Shown here: positions 1-7,134 of the stretch, piece by piece
How positions within the stretch are numbered: the stretch's first letter is position 1
Layout of the letters: the number at the start of each line of letters is the position of its first letter
Origin: Isoptericola chiayiensis
GTDB lineage: Bacteria > Actinomycetota > Actinomycetes > Actinomycetales > Cellulomonadaceae
Direction: 5' to 3'
Length of the DNA stretch: 60,937 nt
Assembly: GCF_013149805.1 (NCBI RefSeq)
Contig: NZ_JABEZT010000002.1
Span: 607,099-668,035 of the forward strand
Notes under the pieces: model-generated
What the model saw: the letters and a program-made list of their open reading frames with translations, nothing else
Databases searched by the model: none
What the model was told of the DNA's origin: nothing
Translations under genes and position numbers: made by a program

Positions 1-741
1 GGCACCGAGGTCGACCCGAGCGTAGTCGTCGACCCCGACACCGCCGAGCCCGGCGACGAAGTCACCGTGACTGGTGAGGACTGGCCTGGCGACGAGACGG
101 TCACAGTCGACCTGGTCGGTCCGGATGGCGACATCGTTACGAGTGTCGAGGTGGAGACCGACGAGAACGGTTCATTCACCACGCCCGTGTCCGTACCGGA
201 GGACGCCGTCCCCGGTGACTACACGGTCGAGGCTTCGGACGAGCAGGGCAACGAGGCGAACGATGCGCTCACTGTCACGGTGGACGACCGCACACTCACG
301 GCCCAGTTCACCTATCCGGAGCGTGAACCAGGCGATGAGCAGGAGTTCTCGGCATCGGGATTCCGCCCCGGTGAAGCCGTGCGGGCCGTCATCAACTCGG
401 AACCTCTGAACCTGCCGGTCCGGACGGCAGACGGAGACGGTGAGGTCACCTGGACCTTCGTCGTCCCTGCCGACTTCGAGGGCGGGTCCCACACCGGCAC
501 AGCGACGAGCGTGCCGGTCGGCGACTCCGTCGTGGCGACGTTCGACGTCATCGTGACCGCGGCGCCAGCGCCTGGTGACGACACCACTTCCGATGGCACG
601 GTGACGACCGGTGGTGGCGGCATGCTTCCGCGGACCGGCTCCGACCTGTGGGTCGAGCTCGCACTCGCCGCGTTCCTGATCGGTGCCGGTGCGGTGACGC
701 TCGGCGTCGTGAGGCGCCGCGACCGATCGGCCACTGAGTGA
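1..741 (+). CDS. LPXTG-anchored surface protein, C-terminal part (5' end outside window)
   Basis: The reading frame is open from base 1, so the N-terminus and signal peptide lie upstream of the window. What is visible is about 246 residues: two beta-rich, acidic repeats with Pro-Gly-Asp turns (EPGDEVTVTG and EPGDEQEFSA), as in bacterial Ig-like adhesin domains, then a Gly/Thr-rich linker. A canonical sortase signal follows: LPRTG at bases 625-639, a hydrophobic segment (LALAAFLIGAGAVTLGVV) and a RRRDR positive tail. Known for the family: sortase cleaves between Thr and Gly and attaches the protein to peptidoglycan. The ligand is unknown. A strong hairpin follows the stop codon. Confidence 0.88.
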   Translation, partial: GTEVDPSVVVDPDTAEPGDEVTVTGEDWPGDETVTVDLVGPDGDIVTSVEVETDENGSFTTPVSVPEDAVPGDYTVEASDEQGNEANDALTVTVDDRTLTAQFTYPEREPGDEQEFSASGFRPGEAVRAVINSEPLNLPVRTADGDGEVTWTFVVPADFEGGSHTGTATSVPVGDSVVATFDVIVTAAPAPGDDTTSDGTVTTGGGGMLPRTGSDLWVELALAAFLIGAGAVTLGVVRRRDRSATE

Positions 742-766
742 GCACCGACGAGCGCTAGAGCTGCAC

Positions 767-806
767 GTCGACGGCCTGGAGCGGCAGCCCGCACCAGGCC
801 GTCGAC
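767..806 (+). terminator. Hairpin terminator after the LPXTG gene
   Basis: A perfect 13-bp inverted repeat (767-779 with 794-806) and a 14-nt loop lie just after the surface-protein stop and before the next ribosome binding site. No T-tract is present, as is common in high-GC actinobacteria. Confidence 0.6.
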
Positions 807-834
807 CTGCAGGGGGAGATCATGAGGAGGGCAA

Positions 835-1575
835 TTGGGTCGGACATCGTCCGGTACGAGGGCGCCGTGGGTCGTCTTCGTGGCGATCCTGCTCGCGCTG
901 ATCGTGACCGTCCACGCTGCCGCCACCTTCCTCTGGATCGCCCCGCGCAACGCCATCAGCACTGCTCTCAGCGGACCTCTGGACCGCGCGATGGATCCGA
1001 TGTTCCAGCAGAACTGGTCACTGTTCGCGCCGACCCCGATCAACGTCGCGAACTCCCTCGAAGTGCGTGCACTCGATGTGGAGTTGGCGCCGACGCCCTG
1101 GGTGGACGTCACAGACCTCGAGATCTCGGCCAACTTCACCCACCATCTCCTGCCCAACCGAGCGAGCCTGCCGACGAGGATGCTCGCGGCGCGCGCGCAC
1201 GCCCAGTTCTCCAAGCTCTCCGACGCTGAGCTCGAAGTCCTCGGCGGGCACTACCACCAGGACGCCTGGCCGCGTCTGGCGGAAGCGCTCGAAGCTGTCG
1301 ACGGGCCTTCGTCACAGGCTCGACTCGACCTGGTCATCGAGTACGACCGCACCATGGCCGCATACGCCACCGAGTTCGCCCGTGCGACCGCCACCGGCAC
1401 CGAACCGGCCTACGTCCAGTTCCGAGTGGCACGAGTGCGCGTCACGCCGTACATCCGCCGGGACGAGCAGTCGCACGATCCGTCGTACTACACCTTCGGG
1501 CGCCGGCCGATGTACGAGTTCGACAGACAGGACAGCGACCGCTTCGCGCGGGCGATCGAGAGGTTCCAGCAGTGA
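835..1575 (+). CDS. DUF5819-family membrane-anchored protein (SdpA-like partner of HTTM protein)
   Basis: A 246-residue protein with one N-terminal transmembrane segment (about residues 12-33, WVVFVAILLALIVTVHAAATF) and a soluble extracytoplasmic domain. The motif WSLFAPTP near residue 62 (MFQQNWSLFAPTPI) is typical of DUF5819 and of SdpA-type proteins. A TTG start is chosen because AGGAGG lies five bases upstream (825-830); the ATG at 822 is in another frame. The stop overlaps the GTG of the HTTM gene, so the two are translationally coupled. Known: in Bacillus, SdpA and the HTTM protein SdpB mature the SdpC toxin. The role here is inferred from that pairing and is not proven; no SdpC-like gene is visible in the window. 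Confidence 0.75.
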   Translation: MGRTSSGTRAPWVVFVAILLALIVTVHAAATFLWIAPRNAISTALSGPLDRAMDPMFQQNWSLFAPTPINVANSLEVRALDVELAPTPWVDVTDLEISANFTHHLLPNRASLPTRMLAARAHAQFSKLSDAELEVLGGHYHQDAWPRLAEALEAVDGPSSQARLDLVIEYDRTMAAYATEFARATATGTEPAYVQFRVARVRVTPYIRRDEQSHDPSYYTFGRRPMYEFDRQDSDRFARAIERFQQ

Positions 1576-2657
1576 AGGACGCGGCGTGGCTTCGTCCGGC
1601 GCAGCAGCTGGCCGACCGCGGTCTCGCATGGGTCGCTGATGACCGGCGAGCGACGTACGGCTCCGCGCTGGTCCGCATCGCGTTCGGGTTCGGAGCACTC
1701 GTCTTCCTCCTCGTGCACTTCACGAACCGGCAGTACCTGTGGGGAGAAGCCGCCCTTTGGGCCGCTCCCCTGCAGTCGAACGGCGGCTTCTCCGCCCCCT
1801 TCACGGCGTTCTCGGAAGGACTCGCACCAGTACCTCTGACGCTCGGGTACCTCCTCCTCGTGGGCCTCGCCGTGCTGCTGACGATCGGATGGCGTAGCCG
1901 CTTGGTTGCGCCCGTGTTCCTGGTGCTCTGGGTGAGCCTCCTGGAGTCCAGCCCACTGACCGGCGACCAGAGCGACAACATCTTCCGGATCCTGCTGCTC
2001 TACCTGTGCTTCGCCGACCTGGGCGGACGCTGGTCGCTGGACGCCCGCCGGCGCGCGAGGAAGGCAGCCCTTCACGGCGCTCCACGGCCGTTCGGACCGC
2101 TGGGCACGCCCACGTTCAACGCACGCGCTGAACAAGCAGGGACGCTGCTCCACAACTTCGCCGTGATCATGGCGGGTACGCAGATCTGCCTCATCTACGT
2201 GGCCTCAGGCCTCTACAAGGCGCAAGGAGCGCTCTGGCAGGACGGGACGGCGATCTACTATCCGCTCCAGCTCTCCCACTACCGACCGTGGCCCGAGCTC
2301 GCGGACATCCTCGTCGCGAACCCGTTCATGGTGGCCGTGGTGACCTACTTCTCGGTCTTCATCCAGCTCTTCTTCCCTCTGATGCTGCTGCAGCGCTGGA
2401 CTCGGCTCATCGCGATCTCCGGCGTGCTGTCGATGCACGTCGGGATCGCCGTCGTGATGGGCCTGCCCTTCTTCTCCTTGTTCATCATGGCAGGAGACTG
2501 CCTGTTCGTCCGCGACAGCACCTTCGAAGCCGTCCAACGACGCCTCCGTCGAGCAGCGAGCCGTCGCGCCCGGCCGGTGCGTGGAGCGGGTCAGGACGGT
2601 GTTCGACGATCGGCTCGGAGCGACAGTCGCTCCTACCAGACATCGTTGCGGGACTGA
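1572..2657 (+). CDS. HTTM-domain multipass membrane protein (SdpB / vitamin-K carboxylase-like)
   Basis: A 361-residue integral membrane protein with an HTTM domain over most of its length: first helix around residues 30-48 (VRIAFGFGALVFLLVHF), then several hydrophobic helices, including a pair near 210-300 that contains QICLIYVASGLYKAQGALWQDGTA, a stretch characteristic of HTTM/SdpB proteins. The GTG start overlaps the preceding stop (GTGA). The C-terminal ~40 residues are Arg/Ser-rich and poorly conserved in look. HTTM proteins include vitamin-K-dependent gamma-carboxylase relatives and SdpB. Which chemistry, if any, this one performs cannot be read from the sequence. Confidence 0.85.
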   Translation: MKDAAWLRPAQQLADRGLAWVADDRRATYGSALVRIAFGFGALVFLLVHFTNRQYLWGEAALWAAPLQSNGGFSAPFTAFSEGLAPVPLTLGYLLLVGLAVLLTIGWRSRLVAPVFLVLWVSLLESSPLTGDQSDNIFRILLLYLCFADLGGRWSLDARRRARKAALHGAPRPFGPLGTPTFNARAEQAGTLLHNFAVIMAGTQICLIYVASGLYKAQGALWQDGTAIYYPLQLSHYRPWPELADILVANPFMVAVVTYFSVFIQLFFPLMLLQRWTRLIAISGVLSMHVGIAVVMGLPFFSLFIMAGDCLFVRDSTFEAVQRRLRRAASRRARPVRGAGQDGVRRSARSDSRSYQTSLRD

Positions 2658-2662
2658 GGGAC

Positions 2663-3163
2663 CTACCCGACGCGGTGCAGCCAGCGCACCGGCGCGCCGG
2701 CGCCGGCGTAGCGGAACGGCTCGAGCTCGTCGTCCCACGCGCTGCCGAGGGCGAGGTCCATGGCTTCGCGCAGGGCGAGCGGGTCCCGCGCTCCCTCCAT
2801 GGCGGCACGCACCCGGTCCTCGGGGACGACCACGTTGCCGTGGACGTCCGTCATGGCGTGGAAGATGCCGAGCTCGGGAGTGTGGGACCAGCGGGCGCCG
2901 TCGGCGCCGTGGCTGGCGTCCTCGGTGACCTCGTAGCGCAGGTGGTCCCAGCCGCGCAGCGCCGAGGCGAGGCGCGCGCCGGTGCCCTGGGCGCCCTGCC
3001 ACGGGTACTCCGCACGGTAGAGACCGCGCGCAGCGGGCTGGGGCGTCCAGTCCAACGACACGTCCCCGCCCAGCACGTTGCCCGCCGCCCACTCGAGATG
3101 GGGGCACAGCGCACGGGGCGCAGAGTGCACGAGCAGCACACCGCGGGTGATCGCACCGGCCAT
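2663..3163 (-). CDS. DUF3145 family protein
   Basis: A 166-residue soluble protein that I recognise as DUF3145, a family restricted to Actinobacteria: N-terminal MAGAITRGVLLVHSAPRAL, a central WDHLRYEVTEDAS and a C-terminal PVRWLHRVG. No catalytic motif is obvious and its function is unknown. The ATG start is supported by GGAGG a few bases upstream. It ends six bases from the stop of the oppositely oriented HTTM gene with no room for a separate terminator. Confidence 0.9.
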   Translation of the reverse strand: MAGAITRGVLLVHSAPRALCPHLEWAAGNVLGGDVSLDWTPQPAARGLYRAEYPWQGAQGTGARLASALRGWDHLRYEVTEDASHGADGARWSHTPELGIFHAMTDVHGNVVVPEDRVRAAMEGARDPLALREAMDLALGSAWDDELEPFRYAGAGAPVRWLHRVG

Positions 3164-3323
3164 GATGTCCTCCCTGGTTCCGAGGGCCGTCTTCCCCTAC
3201 GTCCTCGAAATCGAGCGAACTCACTGGTCAGAGCGTCGCTGCGGCGTGTCGCCTTGCGTCGTGGCTCACATCTTTTCGCACCTCGGCGACGCGCGCGAGA
3301 GGGATTTGCACATTTGAGACATC

Positions 3324-3818
3324 TCAGAGGCGTTCGCGCAGCTCCCGCATCGCCTTCTTGCGCGTCGCCCGCTCCAGCCGGTCGAGGTAGAGCTTGCCGT
3401 CCAGGTGGTCGCACTCGTGCTGCAGGCAACGCGCCATGAGGTCCGTGCCCTCGACCACGACAGGGTTGCCGTCCAGGTCGATGCCCTCGACGCGGGCGTA
3501 CCAGGCGCGCGTCGTCGGGTAGAAGAGTCCCGGCACGGACAGGCAGCCCTCGTCGCCGTCCTGCAGCTCCTCGGACACGTCGACCAGGCGAGGATTGAGC
3601 ACGTAACCGATCTCGTCCTCGATGTTCCACGAGAACGCCCGCAGGTTGACGCCGATCTGATTGGCGGCCAGGCCCGCACGACCCTCGTCGTCGACGGTCT
3701 CGAGCAGGTCCGTCACCAGCGACCGCACGCGGTCGTCGATCGTCGTGATCTCGTCGCACGCCGTGCGCAGCACGGGGTCGGGCACCACCCGGATCTCTCG
3801 CATCGCCATGGCTGGCAT
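3324..3818 (-). CDS. def: Peptide deformylase
   Basis: Removes the N-formyl group from nascent polypeptides in the cytoplasm. All three family motifs are present: GLAANQIG (residues 49-56), EGCLSVP (90-96, with metal-ligand Cys92) and HECDH (134-138, with the two His ligands and catalytic Glu135). Length of 164 residues is normal for the family. Two further in-frame ATGs (3809, 3803) follow the chosen start closely; a GGAAG sequence upstream fits 3809 slightly better, so the first three residues are uncertain. The gene appears monocistronic. Confidence 0.96.
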   Translation of the reverse strand: MPAMAMREIRVVPDPVLRTACDEITTIDDRVRSLVTDLLETVDDEGRAGLAANQIGVNLRAFSWNIEDEIGYVLNPRLVDVSEELQDGDEGCLSVPGLFYPTTRAWYARVEGIDLDGNPVVVEGTDLMARCLQHECDHLDGKLYLDRLERATRKKAMRELRERL

Positions 3819-3916
3819 TCTTCCACGTCGTCGCCCTGACCAGCGCCCCGGCAGCAGGTCCCACGGCGGACGTCACAACCGCTCCACACCTGCGGTTCCG
3901 GTAGGCTCACGGCCGC

Positions 3917-3990
3917 GCCCCGTTAGCTCAGTCGGTCAGAGCAGGAGACTCATAATCTCTCGGTCGCGGGTTCAAGTCCTGCACGGGGCA
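3917..3990 (+). tRNA. tRNA with CAU anticodon (elongator Met, or more likely Ile2)
   Basis: A complete cloverleaf: 7-bp acceptor stem (GCCCCGT with ACGGGGC), D-arm, 5-bp anticodon stem (GGAGA with TCTCT, one G-U pair) closing loop CTCATAA, and T-arm GGTTCAAGTCC. The anticodon is CAU. The G1-C72 pair rules out initiator tRNA. The body (TTAGCTCAGT, GAGCAGG, GGTCGC, GGTTCAAGTCC) matches bacterial tRNA-Ile2, in which lysidine modification changes C34 to read AUA, more closely than elongator tRNA-Met. CCA is not encoded. A TAGGCT hexamer at 3902-3907 is a plausible -10 box. Confidence 0.93.
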
Positions 3991-4036
3991 CCGGCACCCC
4001 CTGTATCACCATCGCCGCGGCACGGCTCCCTCCAGC

Positions 4037-4456
4037 ATGGGCACAGACCGCTCCGTCCTCGTCCTCGACGGCGACATCGCCGTCGTCGCAGCACTGGAGC
4101 GCGCCACGTGGCTCGGTCGCGAGCGTCTCGACGAGGTGCACGTCCGGCTCCCGGGGATCGGCCCTCAGCAGGCACTCGAGTCGGCCCGGCGGATCCGCCG
4201 GGCCACCAACGACTGCGGGTGCCGGTGGGGTGAGCTGTCGCTCGTCCTCGCCGTCGCCACCCTCTGGGCCGGTCCCGCCGTCGTGGGCGCCGCCGGTCCC
4301 GGACCAGCCGTGTCCGTACCGCTCGCCCTGGCGGCCGCCGTCGTCGGCAAGCTCGCAGGGCTGGCCGCGAGCCGAGCGCGCCTACGCATCGAGCTGCGGC
4401 GCGTCCTCGCCGCGCGAACCGATCGAGGTGAGTCCCATGGCGGAGATCTGCCGTGA
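4037..4456 (+). CDS. Small membrane protein upstream of metzincin locus, unknown function
   Basis: A 139-residue protein I do not recognise. The N-terminal ~60 residues are soluble with alternating charge. Residues ~65-108 (LSLVLAVATLWAGPAVVGAA and SVPLALAAAVVGKLAGLAA) form two likely membrane helices, and the tail is Arg-rich. No good Shine-Dalgarno precedes the ATG. Its 3' end overlaps the start of the next gene by 20 bp, which suggests one transcript with the protease locus. Codon use is like that of its neighbours. Confidence 0.6.
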   Translation: MGTDRSVLVLDGDIAVVAALERATWLGRERLDEVHVRLPGIGPQQALESARRIRRATNDCGCRWGELSLVLAVATLWAGPAVVGAAGPGPAVSVPLALAAAVVGKLAGLAASRARLRIELRRVLAARTDRGESHGGDLP

Positions 4457-4616
4457 CATCGACGAGTGGATCGAGGAGCAGGTCTCCCGACCGGTAGAGG
4501 AGTGGGAGGAGAGGCAGGAGGAACGCTGTCGCGAAGAGAAGTGCAAGTGGTGGATGCTCTGCCTCAACAAGCTCGTGTGCTGGCTCGTGACCGTCGTCGT
4601 CAAGGTCGTGCGCTAG
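4437..4616 (+). CDS. N-terminal piece of interrupted membrane metzincin (ends at in-frame TAG)
   Basis: This 59-residue product has a strongly charged amphipathic start (RDIDEWIEEQVSRPVEEWEE), a Cys-containing stretch (RCREEKCKWWMLCLNKLVCW) and a hydrophobic end (LVTVVVKVV). A good ribosome site (GAGGTGA) precedes its ATG. It stops at TAG 4614-4616, and the next three codons lead in the same frame straight into the 4620-5825 protein, so the two read as one 462-residue protein if the TAG is read through or was originally TGG. Either this is a separate small protein or the first segment of a gene broken by a nonsense change. I favour the latter. Confidence 0.6.
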   Translation: MAEICRDIDEWIEEQVSRPVEEWEERQEERCREEKCKWWMLCLNKLVCWLVTVVVKVVR

Positions 4617-4619
4617 GTC

Positions 4620-5825
4620 GTGGTGACGGTGGGCCGCTGGGTGACCCGGACGGTGTGCGTCGTCGTCTCGATCCTCGTCAACCTGATCGTCGCCCTCGCC
4701 GTGGGCCTGTGGGACGTCATCGCCGGGATCTTCACCTGGGACTGGGAACGGGTCTGGGACGGCCTGGTGTCGATCGTCGGCGGGGTGATCGTGGCTGTGC
4801 TCGGCCTGCTGCGCGTCGGGTTGCTGCTCGACACGGTCGACTTCGTGCGTGAGGAGGTCCAGGAGTCCCGGCTGCGCGACCACGTCCGGGGCCTGCTGGC
4901 ACGCCGGTTCGCCCGCGACCCGGAGTCCCTGGCCGCAGCACTGCGCGCGATCGGCGTGGACCACGGCGCGTTCGGCCTGCGGCTCCTGGGCCGTGCCACC
5001 CGCACGTTCGTCCGGTCGGAACGGACCGACCCCGATCGCAGCGTCCCGGAGCTGGTGCGCTGGCACGAGGACCCCGACCTCCCGATCGACGTCCGGGTGC
5101 TGGCCGGCTACGACAGCGAGAGCTTCTGGCGGCGCGGCCGCCCCGAAGTGGTCGGTGCCGACGAGACCCAGGTGGACGCCTACCTGCGCGACCGCGGCGG
5201 ACGCAGCTTCCGGATCTACCCGATGAGCGAACGCACTCTGCGTCACAAGACCGCGGTCTGCGCCGAGCGATCCCGTGAGCTGGGCCTGATCTACCGCTTC
5301 GAGCTCGACGAGCGGGAGGTGACGGACCCGGCCCACGTAGTGCTCACCACGACCCAGGACGCCTACGACGTCGACGTGCTCGGGCGCACCGACGAACGGG
5401 TCGATCCCGTCGGCGCCCGCGCGGACCTGCCCGTCCCGCACGCAGGCACGGTCTTCGGTTACGGGGGCACGCTCATCGGCCTGAGCGCGCACCTCGACGA
5501 TGCGGTCGGTGTCGACGGGATGCCGTTCCCGGGGAGCTGGACGTCAGGGGTGTCGGTGCGCGACCGGGTGCCCGACCTCATCTACGAGTACGTCCTCGCC
5601 CACGAGCTCGGACACTACTTCGGCCTCACGCACGTGGACGGCTACCACCGCATCATGTACACCGCCAACCCCGACGCCGGGACCGAGGCGATCCGCTGGT
5701 GGACCATCCCCTCCCTGCTCTTCCTCGAGCAGCAACCGAAGTTCGTCCTCGAGGAGGCCAAGGCGGTCTGGAACTACATCGTGGCAGGGTTCCCCACGGA
5801 CGCCCTGGTCTCCCGGGCGCACTGA
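4620..5825 (+). CDS. Membrane-tethered zinc metalloprotease of metzincin type
   Basis: A 401-residue protein. Residues ~1-70 contain two hydrophobic helices (VSILVNLIVALAVGLWDVIAGIF and LVSIVGGVIVAVLGLLRVGLLL). The rest is soluble and ends in a protease-like domain with HELGHYFGLTH (residues 328-338), the HExxHxxGxxH zinc-binding and catalytic motif of metzincins. IMY at 345-347 is a plausible Met-turn. A GYGG loop and DRVPDLIYEYVLA precede the helix. No propeptide Cys switch is obvious and the substrate is unknown. The frame is continuous with 4437-4616 apart from one TAG, so the GTG start here may be artificial. A bidirectional hairpin follows the stop. Confidence 0.8.
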   Translation: MVTVGRWVTRTVCVVVSILVNLIVALAVGLWDVIAGIFTWDWERVWDGLVSIVGGVIVAVLGLLRVGLLLDTVDFVREEVQESRLRDHVRGLLARRFARDPESLAAALRAIGVDHGAFGLRLLGRATRTFVRSERTDPDRSVPELVRWHEDPDLPIDVRVLAGYDSESFWRRGRPEVVGADETQVDAYLRDRGGRSFRIYPMSERTLRHKTAVCAERSRELGLIYRFELDEREVTDPAHVVLTTTQDAYDVDVLGRTDERVDPVGARADLPVPHAGTVFGYGGTLIGLSAHLDDAVGVDGMPFPGSWTSGVSVRDRVPDLIYEYVLAHELGHYFGLTHVDGYHRIMYTANPDAGTEAIRWWTIPSLLFLEQQPKFVLEEAKAVWNYIVAGFPTDALVSRAH

Positions 5826-5835
5826 GAACGACGAA

Positions 5836-5861
5836 GGGCGGGCACCGTCCGGCGCCCGCCC
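5836..5861. terminator. Bidirectional hairpin terminator between protease and CsbD genes
   Basis: An 8-bp perfect stem, GGGCGGGC (5836-5843) with GCCCGCCC (5854-5861), sits between two convergent genes. Confidence 0.65.
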
Positions 5862-5878
5862 CCGTCATCGATCGGCCG

Positions 5879-6052
5879 CTACTTCCTGAAGGCGTCCTTG
5901 ACGTCGTCGCCGGCCTGCTTGAGGTTCGCCTGCGACTGCTCGCCGCGCCCCTCGGCCTCCATGCCCTCGTCGTCCGACGCCTTGCCGAGGCCCTCCTTGG
6001 CCTTGCCGATGGCCTCTTCCGCAGCGTGCTTGGCCTTGTCACCGATGCTCAT
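5879..6052 (-). CDS. CsbD-family stress protein
   Basis: A 57-residue hydrophilic protein with the CsbD pattern: MSIGDKAKHAAEEAIGKAKE, then GKASDDEGMEAEGRGEQSQANLKQAGDDVKDAF. CsbD-like proteins are general-stress (SigB-type) products in other Gram-positives; their molecular role is unknown. The ATG has AAGGAGG upstream, which fixes the start well inside the longer open frame. Confidence 0.9.
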   Translation of the reverse strand: MSIGDKAKHAAEEAIGKAKEGLGKASDDEGMEAEGRGEQSQANLKQAGDDVKDAFRK

Positions 6053-6117
6053 CAGATGCCTCCTTGTACGGGGCAATCGACGATACGAGGGTGATCGTGC
6101 CGGCGCATCCGCAACGC

Positions 6118-6378
6118 TCAGTCCTGCACGTTCGTCACCTTGTAGACGATGCCGCCGCGGTCGTACGTGATCCACTCGCCGACCCGGCGCCCGCGGTCGA
6201 AGTGCCCGGAGCGCTTGCGGGTGCCGTCGGTGCGGAACCACTCCCAGTACCCGTGCAGCTCGCCGTCGAGGAACTGCCCCGTGGCGCACACGCTGCCGTC
6301 CCGGTGGTGCTCGGTGTGCTCGACGAGGCCGGGGGCCGACGGGTCGCCGGAGTGCTCGGGTGCCATGTCCCCCATCAT
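6118..6378 (-). CDS. MORN-repeat-like small protein (YwqK type)
   Basis: An 86-residue protein with MORN-type repeats: HRDGSVCATGQFLDGELHGYW, EWFRTDGTRKRSGHFDRGRRVGEWI, and a shorter final unit. The pattern (G-x-F-x-D-G-x-x-x-G-x-W) is that of the toxin-antitoxin YwqK-family antitoxin/MORN group. No toxin partner is adjacent, so a toxin-antitoxin role is not supported. The start is uncertain among ATGs at 6378, 6375 and 6366. The gene is divergent from the next one. Confidence 0.7.
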   Translation of the reverse strand: MMGDMAPEHSGDPSAPGLVEHTEHHRDGSVCATGQFLDGELHGYWEWFRTDGTRKRSGHFDRGRRVGEWITYDRGGIVYKVTNVQD

Positions 6379-6415
6379 GCCCGCCGGGACGGTCGGCGGG
6401 CCACGGCGCGGCGGC

Positions 6416-6421
6416 TACGGT
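6416..6421 (+). promoter_or_regulatory. -10 hexamer TACGGT of a leaderless promoter
   Basis: TACGGT lies six bases before the ATG at 6428 and no Shine-Dalgarno is present, so transcription probably begins at the start codon. Confidence 0.5.
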
Positions 6422-6427
6422 GGGCGC

Positions 6428-6943
6428 ATGCTCCGACGTCGCCAGCTCCCGTCCCCCGCCCGCGCCGCGGTGCCCGTGACCGGCCGGGAACGCCTGCTGG
6501 CAGGCGCGGAGCTCGCCGACGGCGGCTGGGTCGTGGCCACCACGGCGGACCTCGCGGTCGTGTCGGGGCACGACGACGGCACCCGGCTGCTGTCGCGTCG
6601 CCCCTGGGGCGACGTGGACCGGGCGGCGTTCGACCCGGCCCGCTCCGAGCTGACCGTCGAGTGGGTCGACGGCGCGCCGGACCTGCGGCTGCGCCTCTCC
6701 GACCCGGGACGCACGAGCTTCCCGTCGGCGCTGCGCGAACGGGTCGTGTGGTCGGTGGTGCTCGCCGAGACCGTCGACGTCCCCGGCGGTCAGGTCCGCG
6801 TCGCGGTCCGTCGTCGCCTGGACGGGACCATGTACTCGCAGGCGATCTCCGACGACGGCGTCGACCTGACCCTCCCGGACGTCGCGAGAGTGGTGGACGC
6901 CACGGAGGAGAAGGTCCGCGGGGCGTGCGGACTACCCCGGTGA
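6428..6943 (+). CDS. Conserved actinobacterial protein of unknown function
   Basis: A 171-residue soluble protein without recognised catalytic motifs. It opens with LLRRRQLPSPARAAVPVTGRERLL and continues as alternating beta-strands (WVVATTADLAVVS, RLLSRRPWGDVDRAAFD, LTVEWVDG), a PH-like or WD-like strand pattern. The start at 6428 follows a leaderless promoter pattern and is well inside a longer open frame that overlaps the divergent MORN gene. A promoter for the downstream tRNA-Asn lies just after its stop. Confidence 0.7.
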   Translation: MLRRRQLPSPARAAVPVTGRERLLAGAELADGGWVVATTADLAVVSGHDDGTRLLSRRPWGDVDRAAFDPARSELTVEWVDGAPDLRLRLSDPGRTSFPSALRERVVWSVVLAETVDVPGGQVRVAVRRRLDGTMYSQAISDDGVDLTLPDVARVVDATEEKVRGACGLPR

Positions 6944-6949
6944 ACCTGG

Positions 6950-6955
6950 TATGGT
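6950..6955 (+). promoter_or_regulatory. Possible -10 box of the tRNA-Asn promoter
   Basis: TATGGT preceded by TGG (extended -10 form) is about 40 bp upstream of the mature tRNA. No convincing -35 is seen. Confidence 0.35.
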
Positions 6956-6994
6956 TTTCACCGGTTCGCCGCCCAGCAGGGTGAGCAGCCACGA

Positions 6995-7067
<73 letters not shown>

Positions 7068-7072
7068 CATCA

Positions 7073-7108
7073 CGAAGGGCCCCTGACCACCAGGTCAGGG
7101 GCCCTTCG
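7073..7108. terminator. Strong terminator after tRNA-Asn, also serving dps
   Basis: A perfect 16-bp stem (7073-7088 with 7093-7108) and a 4-nt ACCA loop. It lies between the tRNA and the convergent dps gene, so it can act in both directions. Confidence 0.85.
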
Positions 7109-7134
7109 CCGTACGCGAGTGCGTGCCGGGACGC

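Noticed and set aside
822-1229. ATG-initiated ORF at 822
   Set aside because: The AGGAGG that would serve it overlaps its own start codon, and the frame has no family match. The TTG at 835 in another frame gives a clear DUF5819 protein.
6118-6378. Toxin-antitoxin system based on the YwqK-like protein
   Set aside because: Only the MORN-type repeat protein is present; neither neighbour resembles a toxin.
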